Origin: JAVBTT01 sp031550325
GTDB lineage: Bacteria > Bacillota > Clostridia > Oscillospirales > UBA929
Direction: 5' to 3'
Length of the DNA: 64,000 nucleotides
NCBI GenBank assembly: GCA_031550325.1
Contig: JAVBOR010000024.1
Coordinates: forward strand, 35,367 to 99,366
Positions 8,852 through 17,233 of this stretch are shown here, one piece after another. The first letter of the stretch is position 1. Each line of letters begins with the position of its first letter. The notes beneath the pieces were generated by a model, which was given only the letters and a program-made list of their open reading frames with translations, made no database searches and was not told the origin of the DNA. Both the position numbers and the translations under genes were made by a program.

Positions 8852-9123
8852 TTACGAGCGAACAGGTGCGCCACGCGGCGAAGCTGGCGCGGCTTGAGCT
8901 GACCCCGGAAGAGGCCTTGGGCTACCTGCGGGACTTTGCGGGGATATTGGCCCTGCTGGACGAGCTGCCTGACGAGGAGGGCGGCTTTGCCGGAACAGAG
9001 CAGAGCCCTGCCGCGGGGCGGCTGCGCGCCGACAGCGCCGCGCCATGCGCCACACGGGAGCAGCTTTTGGCTGCTGCGCCCAACATGCGGGACGGCTACT
9101 TTGTTGTGCCGGGGGTTTTATGA
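8848..9123 (+). CDS. gatC: Aspartyl/glutamyl-tRNA amidotransferase subunit C
   Basis: The small subunit of GatCAB, which converts misacylated Glu-tRNA(Gln) and Asp-tRNA(Asn) to the correct amides. At 91 residues it fits the family: ITSEQVRHAAKLARLELTPEE at the start and a LRADSAAP-TREQLLAAAPN-GYFVVPGVL end typical of GatC. The GTG start overlaps the ligA stop (GTGA), and its own stop overlaps gatA (ATGA), so ligA-gatC-gatA-gatB is translationally coupled. Confidence 0.95.
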   Translation: MITSEQVRHAAKLARLELTPEEALGYLRDFAGILALLDELPDEEGGFAGTEQSPAAGRLRADSAAPCATREQLLAAAPNMRDGYFVVPGVL

Positions 9124-10568
9124 GACTGTACGAGCTGACGGCGGCGGAACTCGCCGGACTGATGGTCTCGCGCCAGGTGAGCGCCGTCGAAATTTGCGAG
9201 GACTTTTTGGCGCGTTCGGAGGCGGTGGAGCCGCTTGTCGGCGCGTTTATCACGCGTTGCCCGAACAGGGCGATGCGGGCGGCGCAGGCAGTGGACGACA
9301 AACGCGCCGAGTCGGAGCGTCTGGCGCCGCTGGCCGGGGTGCCGATTGCCGTGAAGGACAATATCTGCATAAGCGGACTCGGGACCACCTGCTCGTCCGC
9401 CATGCTTAAAGACTTTGTGCCGTTTTACACCGCTTTTGCTGCTGAGCGCGCCGAACGGGCGGGGATGGTGGTGCTGGGCAAGACCAACTTGGACGAGTTC
9501 GGCATGGGCTCGACCTGTGAAACGGCGCGCCTGCAGTCCACCAAGAACCCACACGACCTCGGCTGTGTTCCGGGCGGGTCGTCGGGCGGAAGCGCCGCCT
9601 GCGTCGCGTCGGGACAGGCTCCGCTGGCACTCGGCTCGGACACCGGCGGCTCGATTCGCTGTCCCGCCTCTTACTGCGGCGTTGTCGGGCTGCGGCCCAC
9701 CTATGGCTCCGTGTCGCGGTACGGGCTTGTGGCCATGGCCTCGTCGCTGGATCAGATCGGCCCGATGGGCAGGAGCGTGCTGGACGTCGCGCTTTTGTTT
9801 GACACGATCAGAGGGATTGATGAGAGAGACGCCACGAGCTTGGCTTCGCCCTACGGCTGTGTCGCCGACGCGCTTGAAGGCGGCATAAAAGGGTTGAGAA
9901 TCGGTTTGCCCAGGGAGTTTTTTGACGTTGTTTCGCCGCAGGAGCGCGACAGGGTCAGAGAGGCCGCCGTCGCGTTTGAGCGCATGGGCGCGCACCTTGT
10001 CGAGCTTTCACTGCCGACAACCAGACACGCGCTGGCGATCTATCTGGCGCTGTCAACCGCCGAGGCTTCCTCCGACCTGGCGCGCTTTGACGGGGTGAGG
10101 TACGGCCATCGCACCGAACACTTTGAGACCCTCTCCCAGCTCTATGAGCGTTCGCGCGCCGAGGGATTCGGGCCGGAGGTCAAGCGCCGTGTGATGCTGG
10201 GCGCCTACGTGCTGTCGTCCGGTGAGAATTATTACGAGCGGGCGGTCAGTGCCCGAAGGACGCTCCGCGCGGAGTTCAGCGGGGCGTTTGAGGTCTGCGA
10301 TCTTATCCTGACGCCGTCCACGCCCACCGTGGCGCCGCGCAGGGAAGAGATGGGGGATCCTGTGAAGGTGTACGGGGGAGACAGCTGTCTGGTGTCAGTC
10401 AACCTGGCCGGGCTGTGCGCCGTTTCGGTGATGTGCGGGACGGTAGGAACACTTCCGGTGGGAATGCAGCTGATCGGGGACGCCTGGCAGGAGCCGGCTT
10501 TGCTGCGCGCCGCCTATGCGTACGAGCAGTTTGCCGGCGGCCCGCGGCCCGTGGCGAGGCGCGTATGA
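9120..10568 (+). CDS. gatA: Aspartyl/glutamyl-tRNA amidotransferase subunit A
   Basis: The amidase subunit of GatCAB; it releases ammonia from glutamine (or asparagine) and passes it to GatB. The amidase-signature triad is visible: Lys in AVKDNICISG, the cis-Ser loop in GGSSGGSAAC and the nucleophile Ser in GSDTGGSIRCPASYCG. At 482 residues it is the normal length. ATG 9120 overlaps the gatC stop; in-frame starts further upstream lie inside gatC. It overlaps gatB by ATGA. Confidence 0.97.
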   Translation: MRLYELTAAELAGLMVSRQVSAVEICEDFLARSEAVEPLVGAFITRCPNRAMRAAQAVDDKRAESERLAPLAGVPIAVKDNICISGLGTTCSSAMLKDFVPFYTAFAAERAERAGMVVLGKTNLDEFGMGSTCETARLQSTKNPHDLGCVPGGSSGGSAACVASGQAPLALGSDTGGSIRCPASYCGVVGLRPTYGSVSRYGLVAMASSLDQIGPMGRSVLDVALLFDTIRGIDERDATSLASPYGCVADALEGGIKGLRIGLPREFFDVVSPQERDRVREAAVAFERMGAHLVELSLPTTRHALAIYLALSTAEASSDLARFDGVRYGHRTEHFETLSQLYERSRAEGFGPEVKRRVMLGAYVLSSGENYYERAVSARRTLRAEFSGAFEVCDLILTPSTPTVAPRREEMGDPVKVYGGDSCLVSVNLAGLCAVSVMCGTVGTLPVGMQLIGDAWQEPALLRAAYAYEQFAGGPRPVARRV

Positions 10569-12055
10569 CGTACGAACTGACGGTAGGGCTGGAGATCCAC
10601 GTGGAACTCGACACCGAGAGCAAGGCGTTTTGCGCATGCCCCAACCGCTTCGGAGCCGCGCCGAACACGCTGATTTGCCCTGTCTGCGCCGGTTTTCCCG
10701 GCGCACTGCCCGTACTTAACGAGTCTGTCGTTGAGCGCGCGGTGCGCGTGGGCAAGGCTTTTGGCTGCACCATCAACATGGTCAGCCGACATGACCGGAA
10801 AAACTACTATTATCCTGATTTGCCAAACGCCTATCAAATCACCCAGCAGCGCGTTCCGATCCTGTCCGGCGGCGCGTTTTTTCTGTATGAGGAGGGCGGG
10901 CTTTCCTCCGTTGCGCTTGACCACATCCACATGGAGGAGGACGCCGGAAAGCTGCTGCACGGCGCCGGGGACGACTATACGCGCATTGACTTCAACCGCG
11001 CGGGCGTTCCGCTTTTGGAGATCGTCACACAGCCCTGTCTGCACACGCCCGAGCGGGCGCAGGCGTTTTTGGAGGCGCTGCGTCAGACACTGGTGGAGCT
11101 GGAGGTTACGGACGGCAAGATGCATGAGGGCTCCATCCGCTGTGACGTCAATGTCTCGGTCGGCAGCGGCGCTCAGATGGGCGTCAAGGTTGAGCTCAAA
11201 AACATCGGCACCTTTTCGGGCGTGCGGCGCGCCATCGCCTTTGAGTTCAAGCGACAGACGCGGCTTTTGGAAAAAGGCGATCCGGTTGTGTCGGAGACGC
11301 GCCGGTGGGACGATATGGCCGGGATGACCCTTGCCATGCGCGAAAAGGAGAGCCTGCAGGATTACCGGTTTTTCTTTGAGCCGAATTTGCAGCCCACGGT
11401 TGTTTTGCAGGAGCTGTGTGACCGGGTTATCGTTGCCGAGCTTCCGCAGGCACGTCTGCTGCGGTATGTCCGCGAGTTTTCTCTGCCTCCCGCGGAGGCC
11501 GCCCTTTTGTGCGTGCGGCCCCGATGGGCCTACTTCGAGGCCTGTCTTGTTTGCGGGGCGCCGCCGCGCGCCGCCGCCAACTGGATTTGCGGAGAGCTTG
11601 CGCGGCTTTCAGGCGGCAATGTGGACGCGCTGCCGCCCGAAAGACTCTGTCAGCTGATACGCTGCGTCGAGCAGGGCGCTGTGAGCAGCTCGGCCGGGAA
11701 AGCCGCGCTGGCGGCCATGCTGGAGTTTGGCTGGACGGCAAACCGGGCGATCGGAGAGCTAGGGCTGGACCAGATGCGCGACAACGACGCGCTCAGCGCA
11801 CTTGCCGCGCAGATTGTCGCCGACCATCCCCAGCCGGCGGCGGCATATCGGGCGGGAAAAACCAACGCGCTGGACTTTCTGGTGGGGCGCGGGATGAAGG
11901 CGTCCGGCGGGCGGGCCGATCCCGCGGCGTTGCGGGCGCTGCTGAAAAGCGCTCTGGAGTGCTGCAGTCTGTCAAAGAACCACGAGTTCTTTGACAAAGC
12001 GGGGGCAGGATCGCGTCTTTGTGAAGACGCGCAAAGAAACGCTTCCCCGGAGTGA
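10565..12055 (+). CDS. gatB: Aspartyl/glutamyl-tRNA amidotransferase subunit B, with an element-encoded C-terminal tail
   Basis: GatB activates the misacylated tRNA and performs transamidation with ammonia from GatA. Motifs include LTVGLEIHVELDTESK, CPNRFGAAPN, DLPNAYQITQ, DHIHMEEDAGKLLH, DFNRAGVPLLEIVT, GSIRCDVNVSV and RRWDDMAGMTLAMREKE. The YqeY-like tRNA-binding tail domain ends near MKASGGRADPAALRALLKSALE. The coding frame then runs into palindromic element D, so roughly the last 30 residues (from CCSLSKNHEFFDKAG on) are translated element sequence and unlikely to belong to the ancestral protein. The TGA at 12053-12055 lies inside the loop of the GGAGTGAATCC hairpin. The start overlaps gatA. 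Confidence 0.95.
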   Translation: MTYELTVGLEIHVELDTESKAFCACPNRFGAAPNTLICPVCAGFPGALPVLNESVVERAVRVGKAFGCTINMVSRHDRKNYYYPDLPNAYQITQQRVPILSGGAFFLYEEGGLSSVALDHIHMEEDAGKLLHGAGDDYTRIDFNRAGVPLLEIVTQPCLHTPERAQAFLEALRQTLVELEVTDGKMHEGSIRCDVNVSVGSGAQMGVKVELKNIGTFSGVRRAIAFEFKRQTRLLEKGDPVVSETRRWDDMAGMTLAMREKESLQDYRFFFEPNLQPTVVLQELCDRVIVAELPQARLLRYVREFSLPPAEAALLCVRPRWAYFEACLVCGAPPRAAANWICGELARLSGGNVDALPPERLCQLIRCVEQGAVSSSAGKAALAAMLEFGWTANRAIGELGLDQMRDNDALSALAAQIVADHPQPAAAYRAGKTNALDFLVGRGMKASGGRADPAALRALLKSALECCSLSKNHEFFDKAGAGSRLCEDAQRNASPE

Positions 12056-12185
12056 ATCCGGGAAAGCGTTGTGGTTCTGTCTTTATCGGTTTTCAGAGAG
12101 GCGAGGACCTGCCGGCTTTGCCGTCAGGCTCGACGTGAAAACCGATAAAGGACGAGGATGCGAGGGGCTTTTTGGGAACGGTATA
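11968..12185. repeat. Palindromic intergenic element, copy D (overlaps the gatB 3' end)
   Basis: Ordered hairpins. (1) TGTCAAAGAAC (11970-11980)/GTTCTTTGACA (11986-11996). (2) CGCGTCTT/AAGACGCG (12012-12031). (3) AACGCTTCCCCGG (12038-12050)/CCGGGAAAGCGTT (12058-12070), one mismatch, loop AGTGAAT. (4) A 14-bp perfect stem CTTTATCGGTTTTC (12081-12094)/GAAAACCGATAAAG (12137-12150), enclosing CCTGCCGGC-TTT-GCCGTCAGG (12108-12128). A tail follows, GGACGAGGATGCGAGGGGCTTTTTGGGAACGG. Modules 3-4 match copy B module for module, and the inner hairpin and tail match inverted copy J. The region also separates the convergent gatB and hydrogenase-like genes and could act as a terminator for both. Confidence 0.8.
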
Positions 12186-12194
12186 GTTTAATGA

Positions 12195-13946
12195 CTATGC
12201 CTCGACGCGGGACGGACTGAGCGCTTGCGCGGATTCGGAGCCGTCGGGCTCGCTTTGCGGACGATGGGAGATGTTCTGAATGGTGTCGTACGTCTTGGAA
12301 ACGGCCTGGCTGATCTCCTGAATCATTTGATTGATGGCGCCTGTGGATGAAACCGCCTGTTTGGATACCTCGGCGGTCTCCGAAACGGTCTTTTTGGAGC
12401 TTTTCGCCAGGCTGCGGATCTCCTCGGCCACCACGGCAAACGCCTTGCCGTGAACGCCCGCGCGGGCAGCCTCGACAGAGGCGTTGAGCGAGATGATGTT
12501 GATGTGCATGGCGATCAGGTCAATTTCATTGGCCATGGTGCCGTATTGCTTGAACGCCCGGTTGACGTCCTGGATGTTGGACAGGATGTCGTCGGAGAGC
12601 GTTTTGACATTGGAGATATCGGACAGAATGATCTCAAGGTTGTTAATATTCTTCTCCTGGATGGACAAAACCGCGGCGTGCTCGGACTGAATGTCGTTTC
12701 GGGTTTTTTCAATGCAGTTCATCGGCGTATTAACGCCGATAGCCACCTTGCCAGCCATGTTCCGGCAGCTGTCCGAGCCGCACGCGCCGCAGTCAAACTG
12801 GCGCTGGACGGACGTTTGCTTGCCCAAAAGCTCAAAGCCCTTCTCGATATCCTCGCCCGTAATCGTCTGGGTGTAAACGCGCTTGGAGGTGTAATGCCTG
12901 ACAAAGTCGTTGAGATTAAAAATATGGTCAAAGGTCTCATACAGCTTGTCAAAATAAGCCTTTTCGCGGTTTTGTGTGACCTGCTTGCGCTCCCTGTCCA
13001 TGATGGAGTTGATTTCAAACATATCCTTGTGATGATTGCAGCCTGTGCCCAGATTGCAGCCCTCGGGACAGTTGAGTACGTCAAAGATAGCTGGAAGATG
13101 GTCTTTCTTTTGGACGGAAAACTGATCCAGCGCCCGGTAGACCACCGCCTGCCCCTCGCATTTGTCTATGCGCAGCGCCTTGCCCAGATAAAACTCTACG
13201 TTTTCTTTCAGCCCGCCGGGCATGGAGTAGAGCCTTCCGAGCACGGAGTCCGGACTGTCAAAGGAGCCCGGCTGCTGGGGAAGCGTGATGTGGTGCCTGT
13301 GAATATAGTCGCGCAGCTTCTTGAAGGTCACGTTATATTTGGCAAGGCCCGTGGCGTCAAACTCATCAGCCTTGGCGATACAGGGCGAGAGCACGGCGAG
13401 AGAATCCGTAATGTTTTTGTTTTTTTTCATATAAATGGCCGTACACAGCATAGGGCTGTGGATGGGGGAGAGGTTGGGGATAAGCTCGGGGCGGTACATC
13501 TGGATGTACTTGACAATGGCCGGGCACGGCTGGGTGATCACCGACGCCGGCTGATTTTTTTGGATAAACCGTATGTGCGCCCAGGTGCAGATGTCCGCAC
13601 CCAGAGAAACGTCGAAGATGTTGCGCACGCCCAGCTGACGAAGCCAGGCCAGGATGCGCCCGAACTCCTCCAGATTGGCGCGCCCCGCCGGGGCGGCAAA
13701 CATGGAAATGCGCGCGCCGTTGCTGAGATCGGACAGAAACCGTTCGGTATCGTCCTCGTAATCGCGAGACTCGTGCCGACAGGCCTGGATACACGCGCCG
13801 CAGGCGATGCACCTGTCGTTGTTGATGCGCACCTTGATGGCGCCGTTCTCCATGAACGCGACGTTGGCCTCTTCCACGGGGCAGACCCGGATACAGCGGT
13901 TGCAGCCGACACATGTTGACAGATCATTGATGATGAGCTTTCTCAT
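12195..13946 (-). CDS. Sensory [FeFe]-hydrogenase-like protein fused to a methyl-accepting chemotaxis signalling domain
   Basis: A 583-residue soluble protein. It has a two-cluster ferredoxin domain (CVGCNRCIRVCP and CIACGACIQACRH, residues 12-60). An H-cluster-type domain follows, with TQPCP (L1), SPCIAKADEF (L2) and NCPEGCNLGTGC (L3). Next are a 4Fe-4S motif CGACGSDSCRNMAG-x8-PMNC near residue 395 and a cytoplasmic MCP signalling region (NIISLNASVEAARAGVHGKAFAVVAEEIRSL split around residue 500). In L1 the proton-transfer Cys of TSCCP is replaced by Pro while the ligand Cys remains. In known sensory hydrogenases the same loss goes with redox or H2 sensing rather than turnover. No membrane segment is visible. 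Inference: a cytosolic chemoreceptor reporting H2 or redox state to CheA. ATG follows AAAGAGGGG. Confidence 0.78.
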   Translation of the reverse strand: MRKLIINDLSTCVGCNRCIRVCPVEEANVAFMENGAIKVRINNDRCIACGACIQACRHESRDYEDDTERFLSDLSNGARISMFAAPAGRANLEEFGRILAWLRQLGVRNIFDVSLGADICTWAHIRFIQKNQPASVITQPCPAIVKYIQMYRPELIPNLSPIHSPMLCTAIYMKKNKNITDSLAVLSPCIAKADEFDATGLAKYNVTFKKLRDYIHRHHITLPQQPGSFDSPDSVLGRLYSMPGGLKENVEFYLGKALRIDKCEGQAVVYRALDQFSVQKKDHLPAIFDVLNCPEGCNLGTGCNHHKDMFEINSIMDRERKQVTQNREKAYFDKLYETFDHIFNLNDFVRHYTSKRVYTQTITGEDIEKGFELLGKQTSVQRQFDCGACGSDSCRNMAGKVAIGVNTPMNCIEKTRNDIQSEHAAVLSIQEKNINNLEIILSDISNVKTLSDDILSNIQDVNRAFKQYGTMANEIDLIAMHINIISLNASVEAARAGVHGKAFAVVAEEIRSLAKSSKKTVSETAEVSKQAVSSTGAINQMIQEISQAVSKTYDTIQNISHRPQSEPDGSESAQALSPSRVEA

Positions 13947-14104
13947 TTGACCCCTCTTTTTGTTCGGCGGAATGAAGCGCTCAACGTCCCAGCCCGCCTC
14001 TTGATCAAATTCCTATGAATGTAAAAAAAAGGATACCACAAGGATTATCGATATATGCCGGATGAACTTTATCTCAGGGCGCAAAAAGCGCCGCGGGCCG
14101 TCAA

Positions 14105-14190
14105 ATAAGCCTCAAAATACAAGCTGGGCTCTCCCGGATTCACTCCGTGAGAGCCCAGCTTGTAGACAAACCGAAGATTTGTCTACAAAA
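14105..14190. repeat. Palindromic intergenic element, copy E
   Basis: A 14-bp perfect stem CAAGCTGGGCTCTC (14120-14133)/GAGAGCCCAGCTTG (14149-14162) around CCGGATTCACTCCGT, followed by GTAGACAAA (14162-14170)/TTTGTCTAC (14178-14186). It sits downstream of the PotD-like gene's stop and upstream of the hydrogenase-like gene, both minus strand. The rest of 13947-14250 holds an A-run (14023-14031) and no gene I can support; a promoter for the minus-strand gene must lie here but none is convincing. Confidence 0.75.
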
Positions 14191-14250
14191 CGATGATAAA
14201 GTGATCGGCTCTGTGGAGCTTCACAAAAAAACGTTTCTCTGTAAACCGCC

Positions 14251-15336
14251 TCAGCTGTTCATCAGCTCGGTCCAGAGGCTGTCATAGAGAGCGGCCGTCT
14301 GCGCCGAAAGTGTGGTGTACGCCTCACAGCGCGCCAGCTCCTGCTCGGAGGGATAAGCGGACTTTGCGCTTTCGTCGAGCTCGTCGTACACGGTTTGAAT
14401 CGGCGTATTGTAGCGCGTATATGCGCAGTTGGCGATCCCCGCCGTCACGGAGCACAGGTAATTTACGTAGACCTCGGCCGCTTTTACGTTCTGGCAGGAC
14501 GCGGGGATGCACAGCGCCTGCACAAACAGAGGCGCGCCCTCGCGCGGCAGCACATAGGAAAGGGTCTCGTCCTCGGAGGCAAGGCGCAGGGCGGTCGCTG
14601 AGCGGACAAGCGCCGCGACGGCCTCGCCGGAGAGCATTTTTTCGGAGACAAGCGCGTCATCATAAGCCTGCACAAGCGGCTTTTGCTGTCCCAGGAGCGT
14701 AAAGGCGGCGCGAAGCTCGGCCTCACTGGCGGTGTTGACGCTGTAGCCTAAGTACTTCAGCGCGGCGGAAACATTGTCGCGCCTGTCGCCGGACATCAGG
14801 ATGCCGCCGGCCGACCCGTCGTCAAACAGAGCGCTCCAGCTGTCCACGGCCCACTCCACGGCCAGGCTGCTGTAGACGAGGCCGAGGGTGTCCCAGAGAT
14901 AGGCGATGGAATACGCGCCGTCGGGATCATAGTACGGGGAGGTAAAGCGCGCCATCTGCGCGGCGGACAGGGGAAGGCCCGCATAGTTCAGCGCGCTCAG
15001 CAGGTTTTCTGTCCGCAGACGGTCGACGATATAGTCGGGCGCGATCACAACGTCATAGGCGTTCGGGCCGGAAACCTCGGCATAAAGCTCCTCGGCGGAA
15101 GAGACAACGTGATGAACGATTTCATGTCCGGACTCCAGCTCAAAGGTGCTAATGAGCGAGGGCTCGATGAGGTTTTCCAGGCTGATGACCGAAACAGAGC
15201 CCGTATCAACGTCGTCCGGCGACGGGCTGGGGGACGCCGGAACCTCGCTGCTTGAAGGGGAGCTCGACGGCAAAGGGCTGGCTGTGCAGGCAACCAGCAG
15301 AAAAAGCGCCAGAAAACAGAGCAGCATTCTTTTCAC
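14251..15336 (-). CDS. Extracellular solute-binding lipoprotein, spermidine/putrescine (PotD) type
   Basis: Substrate-binding protein of the PotD/PotF class of ABC importers. The start is GTG 15336 (MKRMLLCFLALFLLVAC, lipobox LVAC) behind AAAGGA, 10 nt upstream. A Ser/Pro linker follows, then the binding fold: YDVVIAPDYIVDRL, GLPLSAAQMARFTSPYYDPD, YSIAYLWDTLGLVY, FVQALCIPASCQN and VYVNYLCSVTAGIANCAY (the KAAE-A-FINFLL region of PotD). No permease or ATPase genes are adjacent, so the transporter partners must be elsewhere, or the protein works as an orphan sensor. The upstream minus-strand neighbour is the RluA-family gene, 34 nt away. Polyamine specificity is not demonstrated. Confidence 0.82.
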   Translation of the reverse strand: MKRMLLCFLALFLLVACTASPLPSSSPSSSEVPASPSPSPDDVDTGSVSVISLENLIEPSLISTFELESGHEIVHHVVSSAEELYAEVSGPNAYDVVIAPDYIVDRLRTENLLSALNYAGLPLSAAQMARFTSPYYDPDGAYSIAYLWDTLGLVYSSLAVEWAVDSWSALFDDGSAGGILMSGDRRDNVSAALKYLGYSVNTASEAELRAAFTLLGQQKPLVQAYDDALVSEKMLSGEAVAALVRSATALRLASEDETLSYVLPREGAPLFVQALCIPASCQNVKAAEVYVNYLCSVTAGIANCAYTRYNTPIQTVYDELDESAKSAYPSEQELARCEAYTTLSAQTAALYDSLWTELMNS

Positions 15337-15370
15337 AGTCGGTCTGTCCTTTCCAAGTGGGGTGGCGGCT

Positions 15371-16330
15371 TTAGGAGAGTCCGTGCGGGCAAAGATCCTC
15401 AAAACTGCGGCGCAGAGCGAAACTCCGGCCGTTGAGATACTGAAGCTGGCCGGCAGAAGAGGTAAAGCGGAACGTCAGACGACAGGCGCAAAGCGCTTGC
15501 CCGCGCCGCTTATAAGGCTTGTCCATCGCCAGAGAGCCGTATTTTCCGTCGCCGAGCAGAGGGGTGCCCCGCGAGGCGAGCTGCACGCGAATTTGATGCG
15601 TCCGTCCTGTGAGCAGCGTGCACTCAAGCAGCGTGAGGCCGCTGCGGTTCTCCAGCGTCTTGTATGTCATGCGCGCGAGCTTCGCGCCCGGCTCAGGCGT
15701 ATTGCGCGTGTAGACCATATTTTTTTTGGAGTCCTTAAACAGATAGTCTTCCAGGGTTCCCTCGGACGGCCTTGGCCTGCCGTGCACCACGCAAAGATAC
15801 TTTTTCTCGATTTCACGGTCGCGGATCTTTTCAGAGAGAATCCGGAGCGCTTCGGCGGTCTTGGCCGCGAGCACGAGACCTTCGGTGTTGCGGTCAAGCC
15901 TGTGGCAAAGTGACGGCGTGAAGCTGCTTTCCCGCTTGGGATCCCACTGCCCGGTGCTGAGCATATGGCGGCGGAAGCGATTTTCAAGCGTGTCCGTTTC
16001 ACGCCGGTCCGAGCCGGACTGGCAGGGAAGCCCTGCCGGCTTGAGCAGTACGCAGATGTGCTGGTCCTCAAACAAAATGTCGGGTCTGGCGTCGGGAAGA
16101 ACCTGCGGGGCGGGGGTCTGCTGTTCGACAACGTACACGCGCAGGATGTCCCCAAGCGCAAGGTGCGTGTCCGGCGCGCAGCGCTTGCCGCCAAGCTTAA
16201 TGTTGCGCGTGCGGATGCCCTGTTGAATCTGGGAGGACTTAAGACCGGGCATGGCCTTGGACAGAAAGCGGTCCACACGCTGGCCGGCGTCATTGGGGCC
16301 GATGATAAACTCTTTCACAAAAAACCTCAC
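15371..16330 (-). CDS. RluA-family RNA pseudouridine synthase
   Basis: Isomerises uridine to pseudouridine in 23S rRNA or tRNA; the exact target is not predictable. An S4-like RNA-binding region covers about residues 10-70 (GQRVDRFLSKAMPGLKSSQI, IRTRNIKLGGK). The catalytic domain follows, with the Asp in HRLDRNTEGLVL, the KKYLCVVHGRP segment, and LLECTLLTGRTHQIRVQLAS with LLGDGKYG. All are complete. The start is uncertain: GTG 16330 and GTG 16318 are both possible, and TAAGGAGG lies 21 nt ahead of the first, further than usual. A minus-strand terminator-like hairpin sits about 80 nt upstream. Confidence 0.92.
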   Translation of the reverse strand: MRFFVKEFIIGPNDAGQRVDRFLSKAMPGLKSSQIQQGIRTRNIKLGGKRCAPDTHLALGDILRVYVVEQQTPAPQVLPDARPDILFEDQHICVLLKPAGLPCQSGSDRRETDTLENRFRRHMLSTGQWDPKRESSFTPSLCHRLDRNTEGLVLAAKTAEALRILSEKIRDREIEKKYLCVVHGRPRPSEGTLEDYLFKDSKKNMVYTRNTPEPGAKLARMTYKTLENRSGLTLLECTLLTGRTHQIRVQLASRGTPLLGDGKYGSLAMDKPYKRRGQALCACRLTFRFTSSAGQLQYLNGRSFALRRSFEDLCPHGLS

Positions 16331-16410
16331 AACCTGTCAAATCCCCGGGAACCTCCTTAGCATACCAGATTTCAATACATTTGGGAAGCCGCACTGCCCT
16401 GAAAAAGATA

Positions 16411-16440
16411 AACAAAAAAAACTCGCCCAAACAGGCGAGC
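16411..16440 (-). terminator. Rho-independent-type hairpin upstream of the RluA-family gene
   Basis: Read on the minus strand, CTCGCC-TGTTTG-GGCGAG (16439-16422) is followed directly by eight T then GTTT. It points towards the RluA-family gene and has no annotated gene upstream of it on that strand, so it could be a leader attenuator or end a small RNA. Confidence 0.6.
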
Positions 16441-16590
16441 TGGAGAGAAGGGGGTAATGATGCACGCATAGTATGGGCAAAATAGAAATAATTATGCATA
16501 AAATCAGATGTTTTCCTGGCGCGGCAAAACAGCACGAAGGGGAGAAAACCGTTTTCAAAGAAAGAATGAGGACGAAACCTTGGTTTTTCC

Positions 16591-16619
16591 TTGACAATAC
16601 AGGCGGGGGGAAGTATAAT
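16591..16619 (+). promoter_or_regulatory. Near-consensus sigma-A promoter for DUF177-rpmF
   Basis: TTGACA (16591-16596), a 17-bp spacer and TATAAT (16614-16619) match the sigma-A consensus exactly. Transcription would start near 16626, giving a leader of about 90 nt. The remaining intergenic stretch (16331-16590) holds the minus-strand hairpin above and no supported gene. Confidence 0.92.
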
Positions 16620-16717
16620 ATCGTCCGTACCGCTTTGCGCGGCCGAGCCCTAATTTTCGCCGTGAAGACGCCGGTTTTGAAGAGAAAAGCCACGGCGGCG
16701 ACAGGATGGACTAAGAC

Positions 16718-17218
16718 ATGAAGCTCGATATTCGCCCGGCGATGGAGGGCGGGAGAGTCGATTTCTCCCATTCGATTTCACTGCGGGATCTGGATTTCGG
16801 CGGAATGTGCCCGTTTCAAGAGCCTTGTCTCATTGTGGGCGCTGTGGCCAACAGGGCGCAAATGCTTGAGTTTTCCGCAAAAGTCACGACCGACATGCAT
16901 CTGATCTGCGACCGTTGCGCCGAGCCGTTTATCAGGCCGATGGAACTCCTTGTGGAGCGCGTGCTCGTTGAACACATGGAAAGCGAGAGCAGCGAGGACA
17001 TTGTGGTGCTGGATGGCAGCGGAATTGACCTGGACGAACTCATCACGCCGGAGATTATTTTGGCAGTTGAACCCAAGAATCTCTGTTCCCCGCATTGTAT
17101 GGGCCTTTGCCCGCAATGCGGGAAAAACCTCAACGACGGCCCCTGCGGCTGTGTTGAGAACGCAATTGATCCCCGTCTGGCCAAGCTGGGAGACTATTTT
17201 AAGAAATCGCGTCCATGA
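16718..17218 (+). CDS. YceD/DUF177 family protein
   Basis: The DUF177 (YceD) family is conserved next to rpmF in most bacteria and is linked to 23S rRNA metabolism and ribosomal protein L32. At 166 residues it has family features: FSAKVTTDMHLICDRCAEPF with a paired Cys motif, the acidic ELITPEIILAVEPKNLCSPHCMGLCPQCG region (split here by prose) and the terminal DPRLAKLGDYF. Cysteines at CDRC and CSPHC/CPQC could bind zinc. ATG 16718 follows a weak AGGA. rpmF is 15 nt downstream, the usual pairing. Confidence 0.92.
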   Translation: MKLDIRPAMEGGRVDFSHSISLRDLDFGGMCPFQEPCLIVGAVANRAQMLEFSAKVTTDMHLICDRCAEPFIRPMELLVERVLVEHMESESSEDIVVLDGSGIDLDELITPEIILAVEPKNLCSPHCMGLCPQCGKNLNDGPCGCVENAIDPRLAKLGDYFKKSRP

Positions 17219-17233
17219 AAGGTGGTGTACGGC

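Noticed and set aside
12450..13919. A 489-codon open frame on the plus strand opposite the hydrogenase-like gene
   Set aside because: The minus-strand frame has clear iron-sulfur and chemoreceptor motifs; the plus frame has no recognisable domain and no ribosome site. Long antisense frames are expected in GC-rich codons.
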